From Thermopolyspora flexuosa (lineage in GTDB: Bacteria > Actinomycetota > Actinomycetes > Streptosporangiales > Streptosporangiaceae), in assembly GCF_006716785.1 (NCBI RefSeq), contig NZ_VFPQ01000001.1:4092001-4156000 (forward strand): a stretch of 64,000 nt of DNA. Direction: 5' to 3'. Positions 1 to 7,273 of the stretch are shown here, one piece after another. The notes under the pieces were generated by a model. That model saw only the letters and a program-made list of their open reading frames with translations, was not told where the DNA came from and did no database searches. How positions within the stretch are numbered: the first letter of the stretch is position 1; every line of letters starts with the position of its first letter. The position numbers and the translations under genes are program-made.

Positions 1-1
1 C

Positions 2-145
2 ACCGATCCCCCGCTCACCACGGTGCGCCACCCGGTCGTCGACCAGGCGACCGCGATGGTGCGCCTGCTGCTCACCCCGCCGTCCGAGCGGACCACCGAC
101 CGGGTGATCCTGCCGACCGAGCTCATCGTGCGGGACTCGGCGTGA
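2..145 (+). CDS. LacI-family transcriptional regulator, C-terminal fragment
   Basis: Only the last 47 codons lie in the window; the gene starts upstream. The visible peptide carries the usual end of the LacI/PurR effector-binding domain: PPLTTVRHPV, then a helix (MVRLLL), then LPTELIVRDSA just before the TGA stop. Members bind DNA through an N-terminal helix-turn-helix and release it when a sugar or nucleoside binds the periplasmic-binding-protein-like domain. The ligand cannot be judged from this piece. The next gene converges on it, separated by only 7 bp. Confidence 0.85.
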   Translation, partial: TDPPLTTVRHPVVDQATAMVRLLLTPPSERTTDRVILPTELIVRDSA

Positions 146-152
146 CGGGCGG

Positions 153-746
153 TCACAGCCAGCCCATCTCCTGGGCGGTGCGGATCGCGGCGATGCGGTT
201 CGCCGCGCCGAGCTTGGTCATCGCGCTCGACAGGTAGTTGCGCACGGTGCCCTCGGTGAGGTGGAGCTCCGCGGCGATCTCGCTCACCGAGGCGCCGCGC
301 GCGGCGAGGCCGAGCGCGGCCCGCTCGCGCTCGGTGAGCGGGTTCTCGCCCGCCATCATCGCGGTGGCGGCGAGGTCCGGGTCGAGGTGCCGCCCGCCCG
401 CATGCACCTTGCGGATCGCCGCGGCGAGCTCGTCGGCGGAGGCGTCCTTGGGCAGGAAGCCCCGCACCCCGGCGGCGAGGGCCCGCCGCAGGTAGCCCGG
501 CCGGCCGAAGCTCGTCAGGATGAGCACGGCCCGGCCGGGCAGCGACTCGGCCACGGCGAGCCCGTCCATACCGGGCATCTCGATGTCGAGCACGACCACG
601 TCCGGGTCGCAGGCGGCGACCGCGGCGGCCACCTCGTCGCCCCGGCCCACCTGGGCCACCACCTCGATGTCCGGCTCCAGGCCGAGCAGGGTGGCGATCG
701 CGGTGCGCACCAGGTGCTCGTCGTCGGCGAGCAGCACGCGGATCAC
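153..746 (-). CDS. NarL/LuxR-family response regulator
   Basis: A 197-residue two-domain response regulator. Receiver domain at residues 1-118: acidic pair D8/D9, phospho-acceptor D54 in VVVLDIEMPG, conserved T/S around residue 79 and K101 in FLPKDA. LuxR-type helix-turn-helix at residues 138-195 (LTERERAAL, then LTEGTVRNYLS). The GTG start overlaps the stop of the upstream histidine kinase (GTGA), so the pair is translationally coupled. It probably controls the adjacent ABC transporter, as in many DesK/DesR or LiaS/LiaR-like modules. That target is inferred from position only. Confidence 0.93.
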   Translation of the reverse strand: MIRVLLADDEHLVRTAIATLLGLEPDIEVVAQVGRGDEVAAAVAACDPDVVVLDIEMPGMDGLAVAESLPGRAVLILTSFGRPGYLRRALAAGVRGFLPKDASADELAAAIRKVHAGGRHLDPDLAATAMMAGENPLTERERAALGLAARGASVSEIAAELHLTEGTVRNYLSSAMTKLGAANRIAAIRTAQEMGWL

Positions 747-2059
747 GTCGCCCCCCGCAGCGGGATCTCCGCGGACAGCTCCCACCGGCCGCGGCCGGCC
801 GGTCCGGCCCGCAGCACCCCGCCCGCGGACGCGACCCGCTCGGCGAGGCCCGCCAGGCCGATCCCCCGCTCCTCGTCGCCGCCGGGCGCGGCGTCCGCCG
901 GGGCGTCCGGCGCCCCGGGCCCGGCTCCGTCGTTGCGCATCTGCAGCACCACTCTTCCGTCTCGCACGCGCAGGCCGATCTCGCAGGCGCCCGCCCTGCT
1001 GTGCCGCAGCACGTTCGTGGCGCCCTCCCGCACCACCCAGGCGAGCAGCGTGGACACGTCCTGCGGCAGGCCGGCCGTGCCGGTCTCCGGCTCCACCGTC
1101 AGCGTGCACCGGACTCCCCCGGCCTCGAGCACGGCCCGCACGCTGCGCAGCTCGGCGTCGAGGTCGACGGTACGGTAGCCGCGCACCGCGGCGCGGATCT
1201 CGCGCAGCGCCTCCCGGGCGAGCCGCCGTACCTCGGCCATCTCCTCGGCGGCCCGGGCCATGTCCTTCCGGGCGAGCTTCTCGGCGACCTCGCTCTTCAC
1301 CGCGATCGCGGTGAGGCTGTGCCCGACCAGGTCGTGCAGGTCGCGGGCGAAACGCAGCCGCTCCTCGGTCACCGCGAGCCGCGCCTGGGCCTCGCGGCCC
1401 TGCTCGGCGTCCCGGACCAGCTCCCACAGCCACAGCTGGAACCGGTTCGACCAGGGCAGCAGGATGCACAGCAGCGCGTTGAACAGCAGGGTCGCCGGGT
1501 CCGGCGGCGCCTTCAGCGCGACGATCGGGGTGACCAGGGTGGTGGCGACGCAGATGACGGCCGCCGTGCGGCTGCTCACCCCGAGCACGGCGAGGGAGGC
1601 CCAGGCCGCGCCGAGCGTGACCCACGAGAGGTACTCGGAGTGCGGCCCGGTGAGCAGCGCGAGCGTGACCGCTCCGGCGGCCGCGACCGTCCTGGTGGCG
1701 AAGCGTCCCGCCAGCACCGAGCGGACCGCGCGCAGGTACAGGACGGTGAAGACGGTGAGCCCGGCCGCCTGGGCGGTCACGCGGAGGACCGACACCCCGC
1801 TGGTCATCACGGCCTGGATCGCGGCCACGGCCGGCCCCACCCAGGCCAGCACCACGCCGGCGGCGAGCATCCAGTAGGTGAGCCGCCGCCCCCGGCCGAG
1901 CCGCGACCGGTCGCCCCTGCCGAGCGGCCACCGCGCGGGCGCCCACCGGCGGGACTCCCCGCCGGGCCGCCGGTCGTCCGCCGGTCCGCGCGTCCCGGCC
2001 GGCCGCTCGGCCGGTTGCGGTGCCGATTTTGGTGCCTGTCCCCGGGTCACGCCGTCCAC
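743..2059 (-). CDS. DesK/NarX-type sensor histidine kinase
   Basis: About 438 residues. A basic, proline-rich N-terminus (about 60 residues) precedes a block of hydrophobic membrane segments (about residues 62-200). The HisKA_3 dimerisation helix follows, with phospho-acceptor His near residue 241 in ARDLHDLVGHSL, then a HATPase_c domain with N-box EGATNVLRHS and G-box GIGLAGLAERV. It partners the downstream regulator, whose start overlaps this stop. The start is uncertain: GTG at 2059 is the longest option, and GTG at 2050 is overlapped by the stop of an 11-codon ORF beginning at ATG 2082. The signal is unknown; membrane stress or a transported peptide are common in this family. Confidence 0.9.
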   Translation of the reverse strand: MDGVTRGQAPKSAPQPAERPAGTRGPADDRRPGGESRRWAPARWPLGRGDRSRLGRGRRLTYWMLAAGVVLAWVGPAVAAIQAVMTSGVSVLRVTAQAAGLTVFTVLYLRAVRSVLAGRFATRTVAAAGAVTLALLTGPHSEYLSWVTLGAAWASLAVLGVSSRTAAVICVATTLVTPIVALKAPPDPATLLFNALLCILLPWSNRFQLWLWELVRDAEQGREAQARLAVTEERLRFARDLHDLVGHSLTAIAVKSEVAEKLARKDMARAAEEMAEVRRLAREALREIRAAVRGYRTVDLDAELRSVRAVLEAGGVRCTLTVEPETGTAGLPQDVSTLLAWVVREGATNVLRHSRAGACEIGLRVRDGRVVLQMRNDGAGPGAPDAPADAAPGGDEERGIGLAGLAERVASAGGVLRAGPAGRGRWELSAEIPLRGAT

Positions 2060-2095
2060 GCCGTCGTGTCGAGCCCTTCCATGGCGCCCACCACG

Positions 2096-2923
2096 CTAAC
2101 CGCGCCGGGTGTCCCACCGGAACAGCCACCGGGCGAGCAGCGCCGCGACGACGAGCCAGCCGGCGAGGATCGCCAGGGACGGCAGCGCCGCGTCCCACTG
2201 CTCGGCGAAACTCAGCGGCTCGCCGAGGTCGCCGATGTGGTCGGCGCCGAGGAACGCGGTCCGGGTGATCTCCACGACCGGCGTGATCGGGACCAGTTCG
2301 GCGAGGATGCGCAGCGCCCCCGGCATCTGGGCCACCGGGACGAACAGCGGCGCGCCGGCGATCATCACCAGCAGCACGGGGAGCACCGTGACCTGGGCGA
2401 GCTCGGCGGTCCGGGTGATGCCGGAGAACGCGGCCGCGAGCAGCGTGATCACCGCCGCGCCGAGCACCGACGCGAGCAGCAGCAGCGGCAGGTTCGCGGG
2501 CGGGGAGCCGCCCTCGACCCGGACGATCCAGACCGTCAGCAGCGCCACCTGGGCGAGGTAGACGAGGAACGCGCTCAGCGCCGCGCCGCCGAAGATCGCC
2601 GCAGGTGAGGTCAGCCCGCCGTACAGCCGCTTGAGCACGAGCTCCTCGCGCCGCGCGGTGAAGTTGTTCACCAGGTTGACGAAGATCGCGAAGCTCATCA
2701 TGAGCCCCGGGAGCCCGGTGAGCACGAAGATCTCGGCCGGTACGCCCGCGACGGGCTCGCCCTCGGGCATGAGCCGGGAGGACATCCAGCCCATCAGCAC
2801 GGGCAGCAGCACCACGTTCACCATCGCCGTCTGGTTGCGGCCGAGCAGCCTCAGGTCGAGCCGCGCCAGCCGTACGGCGTGCCGGACGTCGGCCAGCACG
2901 GTGCCCAACGCCGTACCCGTCAC
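2096..2923 (-). CDS. ABC-2 type transporter permease
   Basis: 275 residues with about six hydrophobic segments and the ABC2_membrane layout: a short cytoplasmic N-terminus, a first membrane helix after LLGRNQTAMVNV, a cytoplasmic FTARREELVLKRL stretch that is typical of ABC-2 permeases, and paired helices to the C-terminus. GTG start chosen because it overlaps the ATPase stop (GTGA) and has GGAGGT upstream. It should form the membrane channel for the ATPase encoded just before it. Substrate unknown; drugs, peptides or lipids are usual for such exporters. Confidence 0.9.
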   Translation of the reverse strand: MTGTALGTVLADVRHAVRLARLDLRLLGRNQTAMVNVVLLPVLMGWMSSRLMPEGEPVAGVPAEIFVLTGLPGLMMSFAIFVNLVNNFTARREELVLKRLYGGLTSPAAIFGGAALSAFLVYLAQVALLTVWIVRVEGGSPPANLPLLLLASVLGAAVITLLAAAFSGITRTAELAQVTVLPVLLVMIAGAPLFVPVAQMPGALRILAELVPITPVVEITRTAFLGADHIGDLGEPLSFAEQWDAALPSLAILAGWLVVAALLARWLFRWDTRRG

Positions 2924-3906
2924 CGGACACCTCCCACGGCCGCGCCCACCGGCTCCCCGGCGGCCTCGCCCACGACGCGCAGGAACACGTCCTCCAGCGT
3001 CCCCCGGCGCACCTCCAGGCGTTCCAGGGTGAGGCCGCGCTCGGCGGCCCAGTCGAGCAGCGGGCGCAGGGCCGCGTGCGCCCGCACGGCGGCCGGGCCC
3101 TCGGCGAGGGTATAGCTCACCTCGCACCGGCCGTCCGCGTGGGTGACCGCGGGTGCGACGCCCGCGAGCACCGGCAGGTCCTCCCAGTGGACCTCGGGCA
3201 GCCGGAAGGTGATGCGGTCGCCCGCCTCGGCCACGACCTCGTCGACCGTGCCGCGCACGTGGATCCGGCCCTCGTGCATGATCGCCAGGTGGTCGGCGAG
3301 GCGCTCGGCCTCCTCCAGGTAGTGGGTGGTGAGCAGCACGGTGACACCCTCGCCGCGCAACCGGCCGATCACCTCCCAGGTGTCGCGGCGCGCCTCGGGG
3401 TCCATTCCGGTGGTGGGCTCGTCGAGGAAGAGCACCTCCGGGCGGGCGATCACGGCGAGCGCGAGGTCGAGCCGGCGCTTCTGCCCGCCGGAGAGCTGCC
3501 GTATCCGGGTGCGCGCCTTGTGGGCGAGCCCGACCAGCTCCAGCACGTCGCCGATGACGGGCCGGTGCACGTCGGCCGCGAAACCGGCCCAGGCCGCCAC
3601 CGTCTCGGCCACGGTGAGGTCCTCCAGGAACCCACCGTGCTGGAGCATGATCCCCACGCGGGGGCGGAGGGCGCGCCGGTCCCGGCGGGGGTCGAGGCCG
3701 AGCACGCGGACGCGGCCCTCGGTCGCCGGGCGGTAGCCCTCGAGCACCTCGATCGTCGTGGTCTTGCCGGCCCCGTTCGTGCCGAGCAGGGCGAACAGCT
3801 CCCCGGTGGCCACGGAGAACGAGACGCCGCGTACCGCCTCGAAGTCGCCGTAGCGCTGCCGGAGCCCGCTCACCTCGATCGCGGGGGTTTCCTGGTGCGT
3901 GCGCAT
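2920..3906 (-). CDS. ABC transporter ATP-binding protein (DrrA/CcmA type)
   Basis: 328 residues. Nucleotide-binding domain in the first 230: Walker A GTNGAGKTTT, Q-loop GIMLQHGG, signature LSGGQKRRLDLAL, Walker B VLFLDEPTTGMDP and switch His in TTHYLEEAE. The last ~90 residues form the extra C-terminal domain seen in DrrA-like exporter ATPases. ATG at 3906 begins just before the conserved IEVSGLRQRYG strand. First gene of a coupled set ATPase-permease-kinase-regulator, with 4-bp overlaps at ATPase/permease and kinase/regulator. Probably exports an amphipathic compound; the substrate cannot be read from sequence. Confidence 0.94.
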   Translation of the reverse strand: MRTHQETPAIEVSGLRQRYGDFEAVRGVSFSVATGELFALLGTNGAGKTTTIEVLEGYRPATEGRVRVLGLDPRRDRRALRPRVGIMLQHGGFLEDLTVAETVAAWAGFAADVHRPVIGDVLELVGLAHKARTRIRQLSGGQKRRLDLALAVIARPEVLFLDEPTTGMDPEARRDTWEVIGRLRGEGVTVLLTTHYLEEAERLADHLAIMHEGRIHVRGTVDEVVAEAGDRITFRLPEVHWEDLPVLAGVAPAVTHADGRCEVSYTLAEGPAAVRAHAALRPLLDWAAERGLTLERLEVRRGTLEDVFLRVVGEAAGEPVGAAVGGVR

Positions 3907-3983
3907 GCCCCGATGATCGCGATCGCGGTGCCGTGCCCGACAGTCGCCGATATCACCACTTGAAGGTGGGTTCCGCACCGCTC

Positions 3984-4007
3984 CCGGCATGACAGGTGTC
4001 ATGCCGG
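3984..4007. promoter_or_regulatory. 24-bp perfect inverted repeat between flavodoxin and ABC genes
   Basis: Arms CCGGCATGACA and TGTCATGCCGG are perfect 11-bp complements around GG. It lies 22 bp past the flavodoxin stop and 78 bp before the ABC ATPase start, both genes on the minus strand. No T-run follows on the minus strand, and the 2-nt loop is too small for an ordinary terminator hairpin, so a dimeric-repressor operator for the ABC operon seems more likely. Confidence 0.5.
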
Positions 4008-4028
4008 CGCACCCGCCTGGAAACCCGC

Positions 4029-4514
4029 CTAGAACGAGGGCGGGGTGTGGCGGGCGGCGAACTGGGTGAGCCGGTGGGTCCAGGTGCGGATCGCCACCCA
4101 GTCGCGCAGGTCGCGGCGGTTGCGGCGGCCCGGCGGGTCGACGCCGCCGAAGACCGCGATCGTGGTGGGGGTGATCCAGGGGAACCGGGAGAGGGAACGG
4201 TCCAGCTGCTCCCGGGCGCGGAGCCAGGTGGGACCGTGGTCGGTGCGGGGGCCGACGCCGAACACCGCGATCGGCGGCAGGCCGGTGCGGTGCCGCTTGA
4301 GGAACCGGCGGGCGTCCCGGTGCCAGCGGCCGTTGTACAGGGGTGCGCCGAGGACCACCAGGTCGTAGCGGCGGAGGGGTTCGCGTACGTCGCGCGCCGG
4401 GCGGCACTCCACCGTGATGCCCTCGAGGCACAAGGTCTCCGCGATGTCCTCGGCGACCTGCTTGGTCGAACCGTTTCGGGTCGCGAACGCCACCAAGGCG
4501 GTGGTCATCGCCAT
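4029..4514 (-). CDS. flavodoxin-domain protein (protoporphyrinogen-oxidase HemG-like)
   Basis: 161 residues. The N-terminus MAMTTALVAFATRNGSTKQV gives the first strand and the FMN-phosphate loop (ATRNGST), and VVLGAPLYNGRWHRDARRF gives the second flavin-contact loop seen in the flavodoxin_5/HemG-like family. Such proteins bind FMN and act as small cytoplasmic electron carriers or quinone-linked oxidoreductases; the actual reaction is unknown. ATG 4514 chosen because GAAAGGACG lies upstream; ATG 4508 is an alternative. It stands alone between a long upstream intergenic region and the ABC operon. Confidence 0.75.
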   Translation of the reverse strand: MAMTTALVAFATRNGSTKQVAEDIAETLCLEGITVECRPARDVREPLRRYDLVVLGAPLYNGRWHRDARRFLKRHRTGLPPIAVFGVGPRTDHGPTWLRAREQLDRSLSRFPWITPTTIAVFGGVDPPGRRNRRDLRDWVAIRTWTHRLTQFAARHTPPSF

Positions 4515-5040
4515 CACTCTCGTCCTTTCGGGATTGCGTTGGTGTCCGCGGTGCCCGCGGGCCGGGTCGCCGGAGGGGATCGCACGGAGGGACCCACGAG
4601 ATCCACGATCGCCCCGAGGCCGCACCACACGCCGCCGACGACCGGGATCGAGCACGTCCGGATCGATCCGGGGACGGTCCTGGAACGGTTCGGAACTCGG
4701 CAACGGGGGCCACGCCGGGTGAAGGCACGGCAAAGCAGCGTCAACCACGGACGGCGACGGCACACCCAATGCCATTTGTGAGCATATCGCGTGCTGCTCG
4801 TTGCCAAGCCGTGTCCTGCGAATCGTAAATGTGGATCTTTGACGCCGTGATCAGCGGCGACGGCGGGCATCGCGGTCGCCGGTACGGCCTGGCGCGCGGG
4901 GCGGCGAGGCGGGAAAATTTACGCCGGGACGCCCGCGGTACGGCCTGGTGGGCGGGCCTGAGCGGCCGCGCCGTATCAACGAAGGTCAAACTGCCACAAA
5001 TCTTGTTAATTGATCATTCACCCTCGCTAGAGTCGTCCCC
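4515..5040. other. intergenic region, divergent flavodoxin / small membrane protein
   Basis: 526 bp without a convincing gene. It contains a perfect 14-bp palindrome, CCGGATCGATCCGG (4658-4671), and an A+T-richer patch at 4785-4835 that could hold the flavodoxin promoter (minus strand TTGGCA at 4807-4802, TATGCT at 4786-4781, spacing only 15). At the right end a promoter for the next gene is clearer: TTGTTA (5003-5008) and TAGAGT (5028-5033). Confidence 0.4.
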
Positions 5041-5214
5041 ATGGCTGATCCACAGATCGATCCCGCAGGGAACACGCAGCAGTTCAAGGCCTTCGCGCAG
5101 CGCCAGCAGGAGGAGGAGGCGGCCGCGCAGCGGAGCCCCGCCCTCCTCATCTCCGGGATCATCGTCGGCGCGATCGCGGTCGCGGCCATCATCTATCTCC
5201 TCGTCATCCGCTGA
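5041..5214 (+). CDS. small single-pass membrane protein, 57 aa
   Basis: A 57-residue ORF with a polar, Gln/Glu-rich N-terminal half (QQFKAFAQRQQEEEAAAQ) and one hydrophobic helix (residues 34-56, LLISGIIVGAIAV then IIYLLVIR) ending at the C-terminus, so probably tail-anchored with the N-terminus in the cytoplasm. A -10 box TAGAGT ends 7 bp before the ATG, which places transcription start at or next to the A of ATG: a candidate leaderless mRNA. A strong terminator follows 43 bp after the stop, so it is its own transcription unit. No function recognised. Confidence 0.7.
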   Translation: MADPQIDPAGNTQQFKAFAQRQQEEEAAAQRSPALLISGIIVGAIAVAAIIYLLVIR

Positions 5215-5256
5215 ACGGGGGCGGCGGGCCGGAGGCTCGCCGTACGCACGCGCGAT

Positions 5257-5282
5257 CCGAGGGCCCGCGCCCTCGGGGTTTT
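5257..5282 (+). terminator. Rho-independent terminator after the 57-aa gene
   Basis: Stem CCGAGGGC / GCCCTCGG (8 bp, perfect) with loop CCGC, followed by GGTTTT. Classic intrinsic terminator on the plus strand. Confidence 0.85.
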
Positions 5283-5533
5283 CGCGTGCCCGCGACGGGC
5301 GTCGCCGCCCCCGCCGGCACGCGGGTGGTCCACGGCCGTGCCGATCGGTCCACCCGGCCGTCCGGCCACGGGCGCGACGAGCGACGCGGAACCGGACGGG
5401 GGATGCTCCGCCGCCCCATCCGGGGCGGCCGTGCCGCCGCTCACCGGCGCGTGCGTGAGGGGGCGTGCGCCGGTGCGGGCGCGGGGCACGAGGTCCTGCA
5501 CGGACCGGGCGGGCGAGCGGATAGCGTGGGGAC

Positions 5534-6400
5534 ATGCTCCGGACGCTGTTCCTGCCCCGGCTGCTCGTGCTCCACCTGCTGCTCATCGGGGTGCTCGTCT
5601 CGTTCACCCTGCTCGGGCGGTGGCAGCTCGGTGTCTTCGAGGAATCGGGACGGCCGGAGGCCGCCGCCGACCCGGCCCCGGTCGAGGTGACCACGCTCAC
5701 CTCGGTGGGCACCGGCTTCCAGGTGGAGGCGATACGGCGGCAGGTGACCGCCGCGGGGACGTTCGAGGCCGACCGGCAGCTGCTCGTCGCGGACCGTACG
5801 GCGGACGCCGAGCGGCCCGGCGGGCGGGCCTCGCAGGGGCAGGGGTACTGGCTGCTCACCCCGCTCCGGCTCGCCGACGGCACCCTGATCCCGGTGGTGC
5901 GGGGCTGGGTGGCGTCGCCCGGCGACCCGGCGACGGCCGTGCCGGAGGGGCAGGTCACGGTCACCGGGCGGCTGATGCCCCCGGAGCCGAGCGACCGCAT
6001 CCAGCGCACCGGCGCGCTGCCGCGCGGGCAGGTGGCGACGGTCACCACGTCCGAGCTGATCAACGTCTGGACCGGGGAGCGGGTGCGCAACGGCTACGTC
6101 ATCGCGACCCGGCAGGTGGGCGGGGGCACGCCGGAGCCGCGGCTCGTCTCGGTCGCGCCGCCGACGGCCGAGCGCTCGTTCAACTGGCGCAACCTCGCCT
6201 ACGCGCTGCAGTGGTGGATCTTCGCCGCGTTCGCCGTGTACATGTGGTGGCGCCTGGTCCGCGACGCCGTACAGGAGCGGCGGCGGCAGGGCGCGCAGGA
6301 CGGCCCGCCGGACGACGAGCCCTCCGGGGAGGCGGACGCGGGCGGCCGTGCCGTCGCGCAGGCCGCCACCGCGGGTGACCGGCGGCCGGGGCCGGGCTGA
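5534..6400 (+). CDS. SURF1-family cytochrome c oxidase assembly protein
   Basis: 288 residues with the SURF1 layout: one N-terminal membrane helix (LVLHLLLIGVLVSFTLLG) running into GRWQL, a periplasmic domain of about 180 residues, and a second helix near residues 216-238 preceded by FNWRNLAYALQWW. The family helps insert heme a or stabilise subunit I of aa3-type oxidase. A charged Gly/Pro-rich cytoplasmic tail of about 45 residues follows. A -10-like TAGCGT ends 6 bp before the ATG (with GGGG between), so the mRNA may be leaderless. Followed 135 bp later by a DUF3817 gene. Confidence 0.9.
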   Translation: MLRTLFLPRLLVLHLLLIGVLVSFTLLGRWQLGVFEESGRPEAAADPAPVEVTTLTSVGTGFQVEAIRRQVTAAGTFEADRQLLVADRTADAERPGGRASQGQGYWLLTPLRLADGTLIPVVRGWVASPGDPATAVPEGQVTVTGRLMPPEPSDRIQRTGALPRGQVATVTTSELINVWTGERVRNGYVIATRQVGGGTPEPRLVSVAPPTAERSFNWRNLAYALQWWIFAAFAVYMWWRLVRDAVQERRRQGAQDGPPDDEPSGEADAGGRAVAQAATAGDRRPGPG

Positions 6401-6535
6401 TCGCGCCCGGGGATGGCCCCGCCCGGCGGACCGACCGCCGCGCGGGGCGGATATGGTGTGACTCGTCCGCGAACAAGCCGTCCGGGTGCGGTCATGCACC
6501 GGACCCGTGATCAGCGAACAAGGTAGTGATCCGCC

Positions 6536-6847
6536 GTGGAATCCGCGCTCAAGTCGTTTCGCGTCATGGCCTACATCGTCGGCGTCATGCTGCTCGCCCT
6601 CGTCGCGGCGATGGTGCTCAAGTACGGCTTCGGCGAGGCCGCCGGCGTCGCGATCATCGGCCCGCTCCACGGCTTCCTGTACGCCATCTACCTGCTGGCC
6701 GCGCTGAACCTCGGGCTCAAGGCACGGTGGTCGTGGGTGTACCTGCTGGGTGTGCTCCTCGCGGGCACGATCCCGTTCCTGTCGTTCGTGGTCGAGCGCA
6801 AGGTCACCCAGCGGGTACACCGCGAGATCGCGGCCGCCTCGAGCTGA
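6536..6847 (+). CDS. DUF3817 integral membrane protein
   Basis: 103 residues, three hydrophobic segments (about 13-34, 38-60, 67-87). It matches the DUF3817 pattern: an N-terminal F-R-hydrophobic start, a conserved KYGFG then GPLHGFLYAIYLL, and W at the start of helix three. Function unknown; members often sit near heme/oxidase genes, as here after SURF1. GTG start with AAGG about 12 bp upstream. Its TGA directly abuts the stop of the convergent next gene (TGATCA), leaving no intergenic space. Confidence 0.85.
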   Translation: MESALKSFRVMAYIVGVMLLALVAAMVLKYGFGEAAGVAIIGPLHGFLYAIYLLAALNLGLKARWSWVYLLGVLLAGTIPFLSFVVERKVTQRVHREIAAASS

Positions 6848-7039
6848 TCAGCGGCCGATCTGCCGGCGCCGGATGCGCTTGAGCCGCGCCCGCTGCGACT
6901 CGTCGAGCATGAAGTAGACGGCGACCGGCCCGCCGAGCAGACCGAGCACGATCAGCCAGGCGAGCAGGTTCGGCAGCAGCCAGAGCGCGAGCAGGGACGC
7001 GATACCGGCGCCCAGGTAGTACTTCCCAATCGGCGACAT
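6848..7039 (-). CDS. small membrane protein, 63 aa
   Basis: 63 residues: a short start (MSPIGKYYLGAG), a long hydrophobic region that can form two helices (ASLLALWLLPNLLAWLIVLGL, then GPVAVYFML), and a strongly basic C-terminus (ARLKRIRRRQIGR) that by the positive-inside rule lies in the cytoplasm. ATG chosen because AAAGG lies 9 bp upstream. Unrecognised, but composition and start signal support a real gene. Convergent with the DUF3817 gene, with abutting stop codons. Confidence 0.65.
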   Translation of the reverse strand: MSPIGKYYLGAGIASLLALWLLPNLLAWLIVLGLLGGPVAVYFMLDESQRARLKRIRRRQIGR

Positions 7040-7273
7040 ATCCGGCCTTTCGTGTCGGGGGGTGACTCCCCGCCTGCCATTCTGGCCCGTCGCGGCGGGA
7101 TCCGCGTCGCAGGCCCGGCACGCCCGGTCACCACCGGGCGGCCCGCGCGGCACGGTGTCCCGTCCGCGCCCGGTCCAACGCGGCACCGCCCGGGGAAGTT
7201 CCGGTGGAGCGCGCCATCCCGGCCATCCCCCTGGCCGCACCTTTGTGACCGGGGGCGTGACCAGGGGTACGGG

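Noticed and set aside
153-2930. A single 925-residue minus-strand protein covering the regulator, kinase and permease region
   Set aside because: Only its C-terminal 197 residues are real (response regulator); the rest is Arg/Ala/Gly-rich shadow translation of the kinase and permease genes in another frame.
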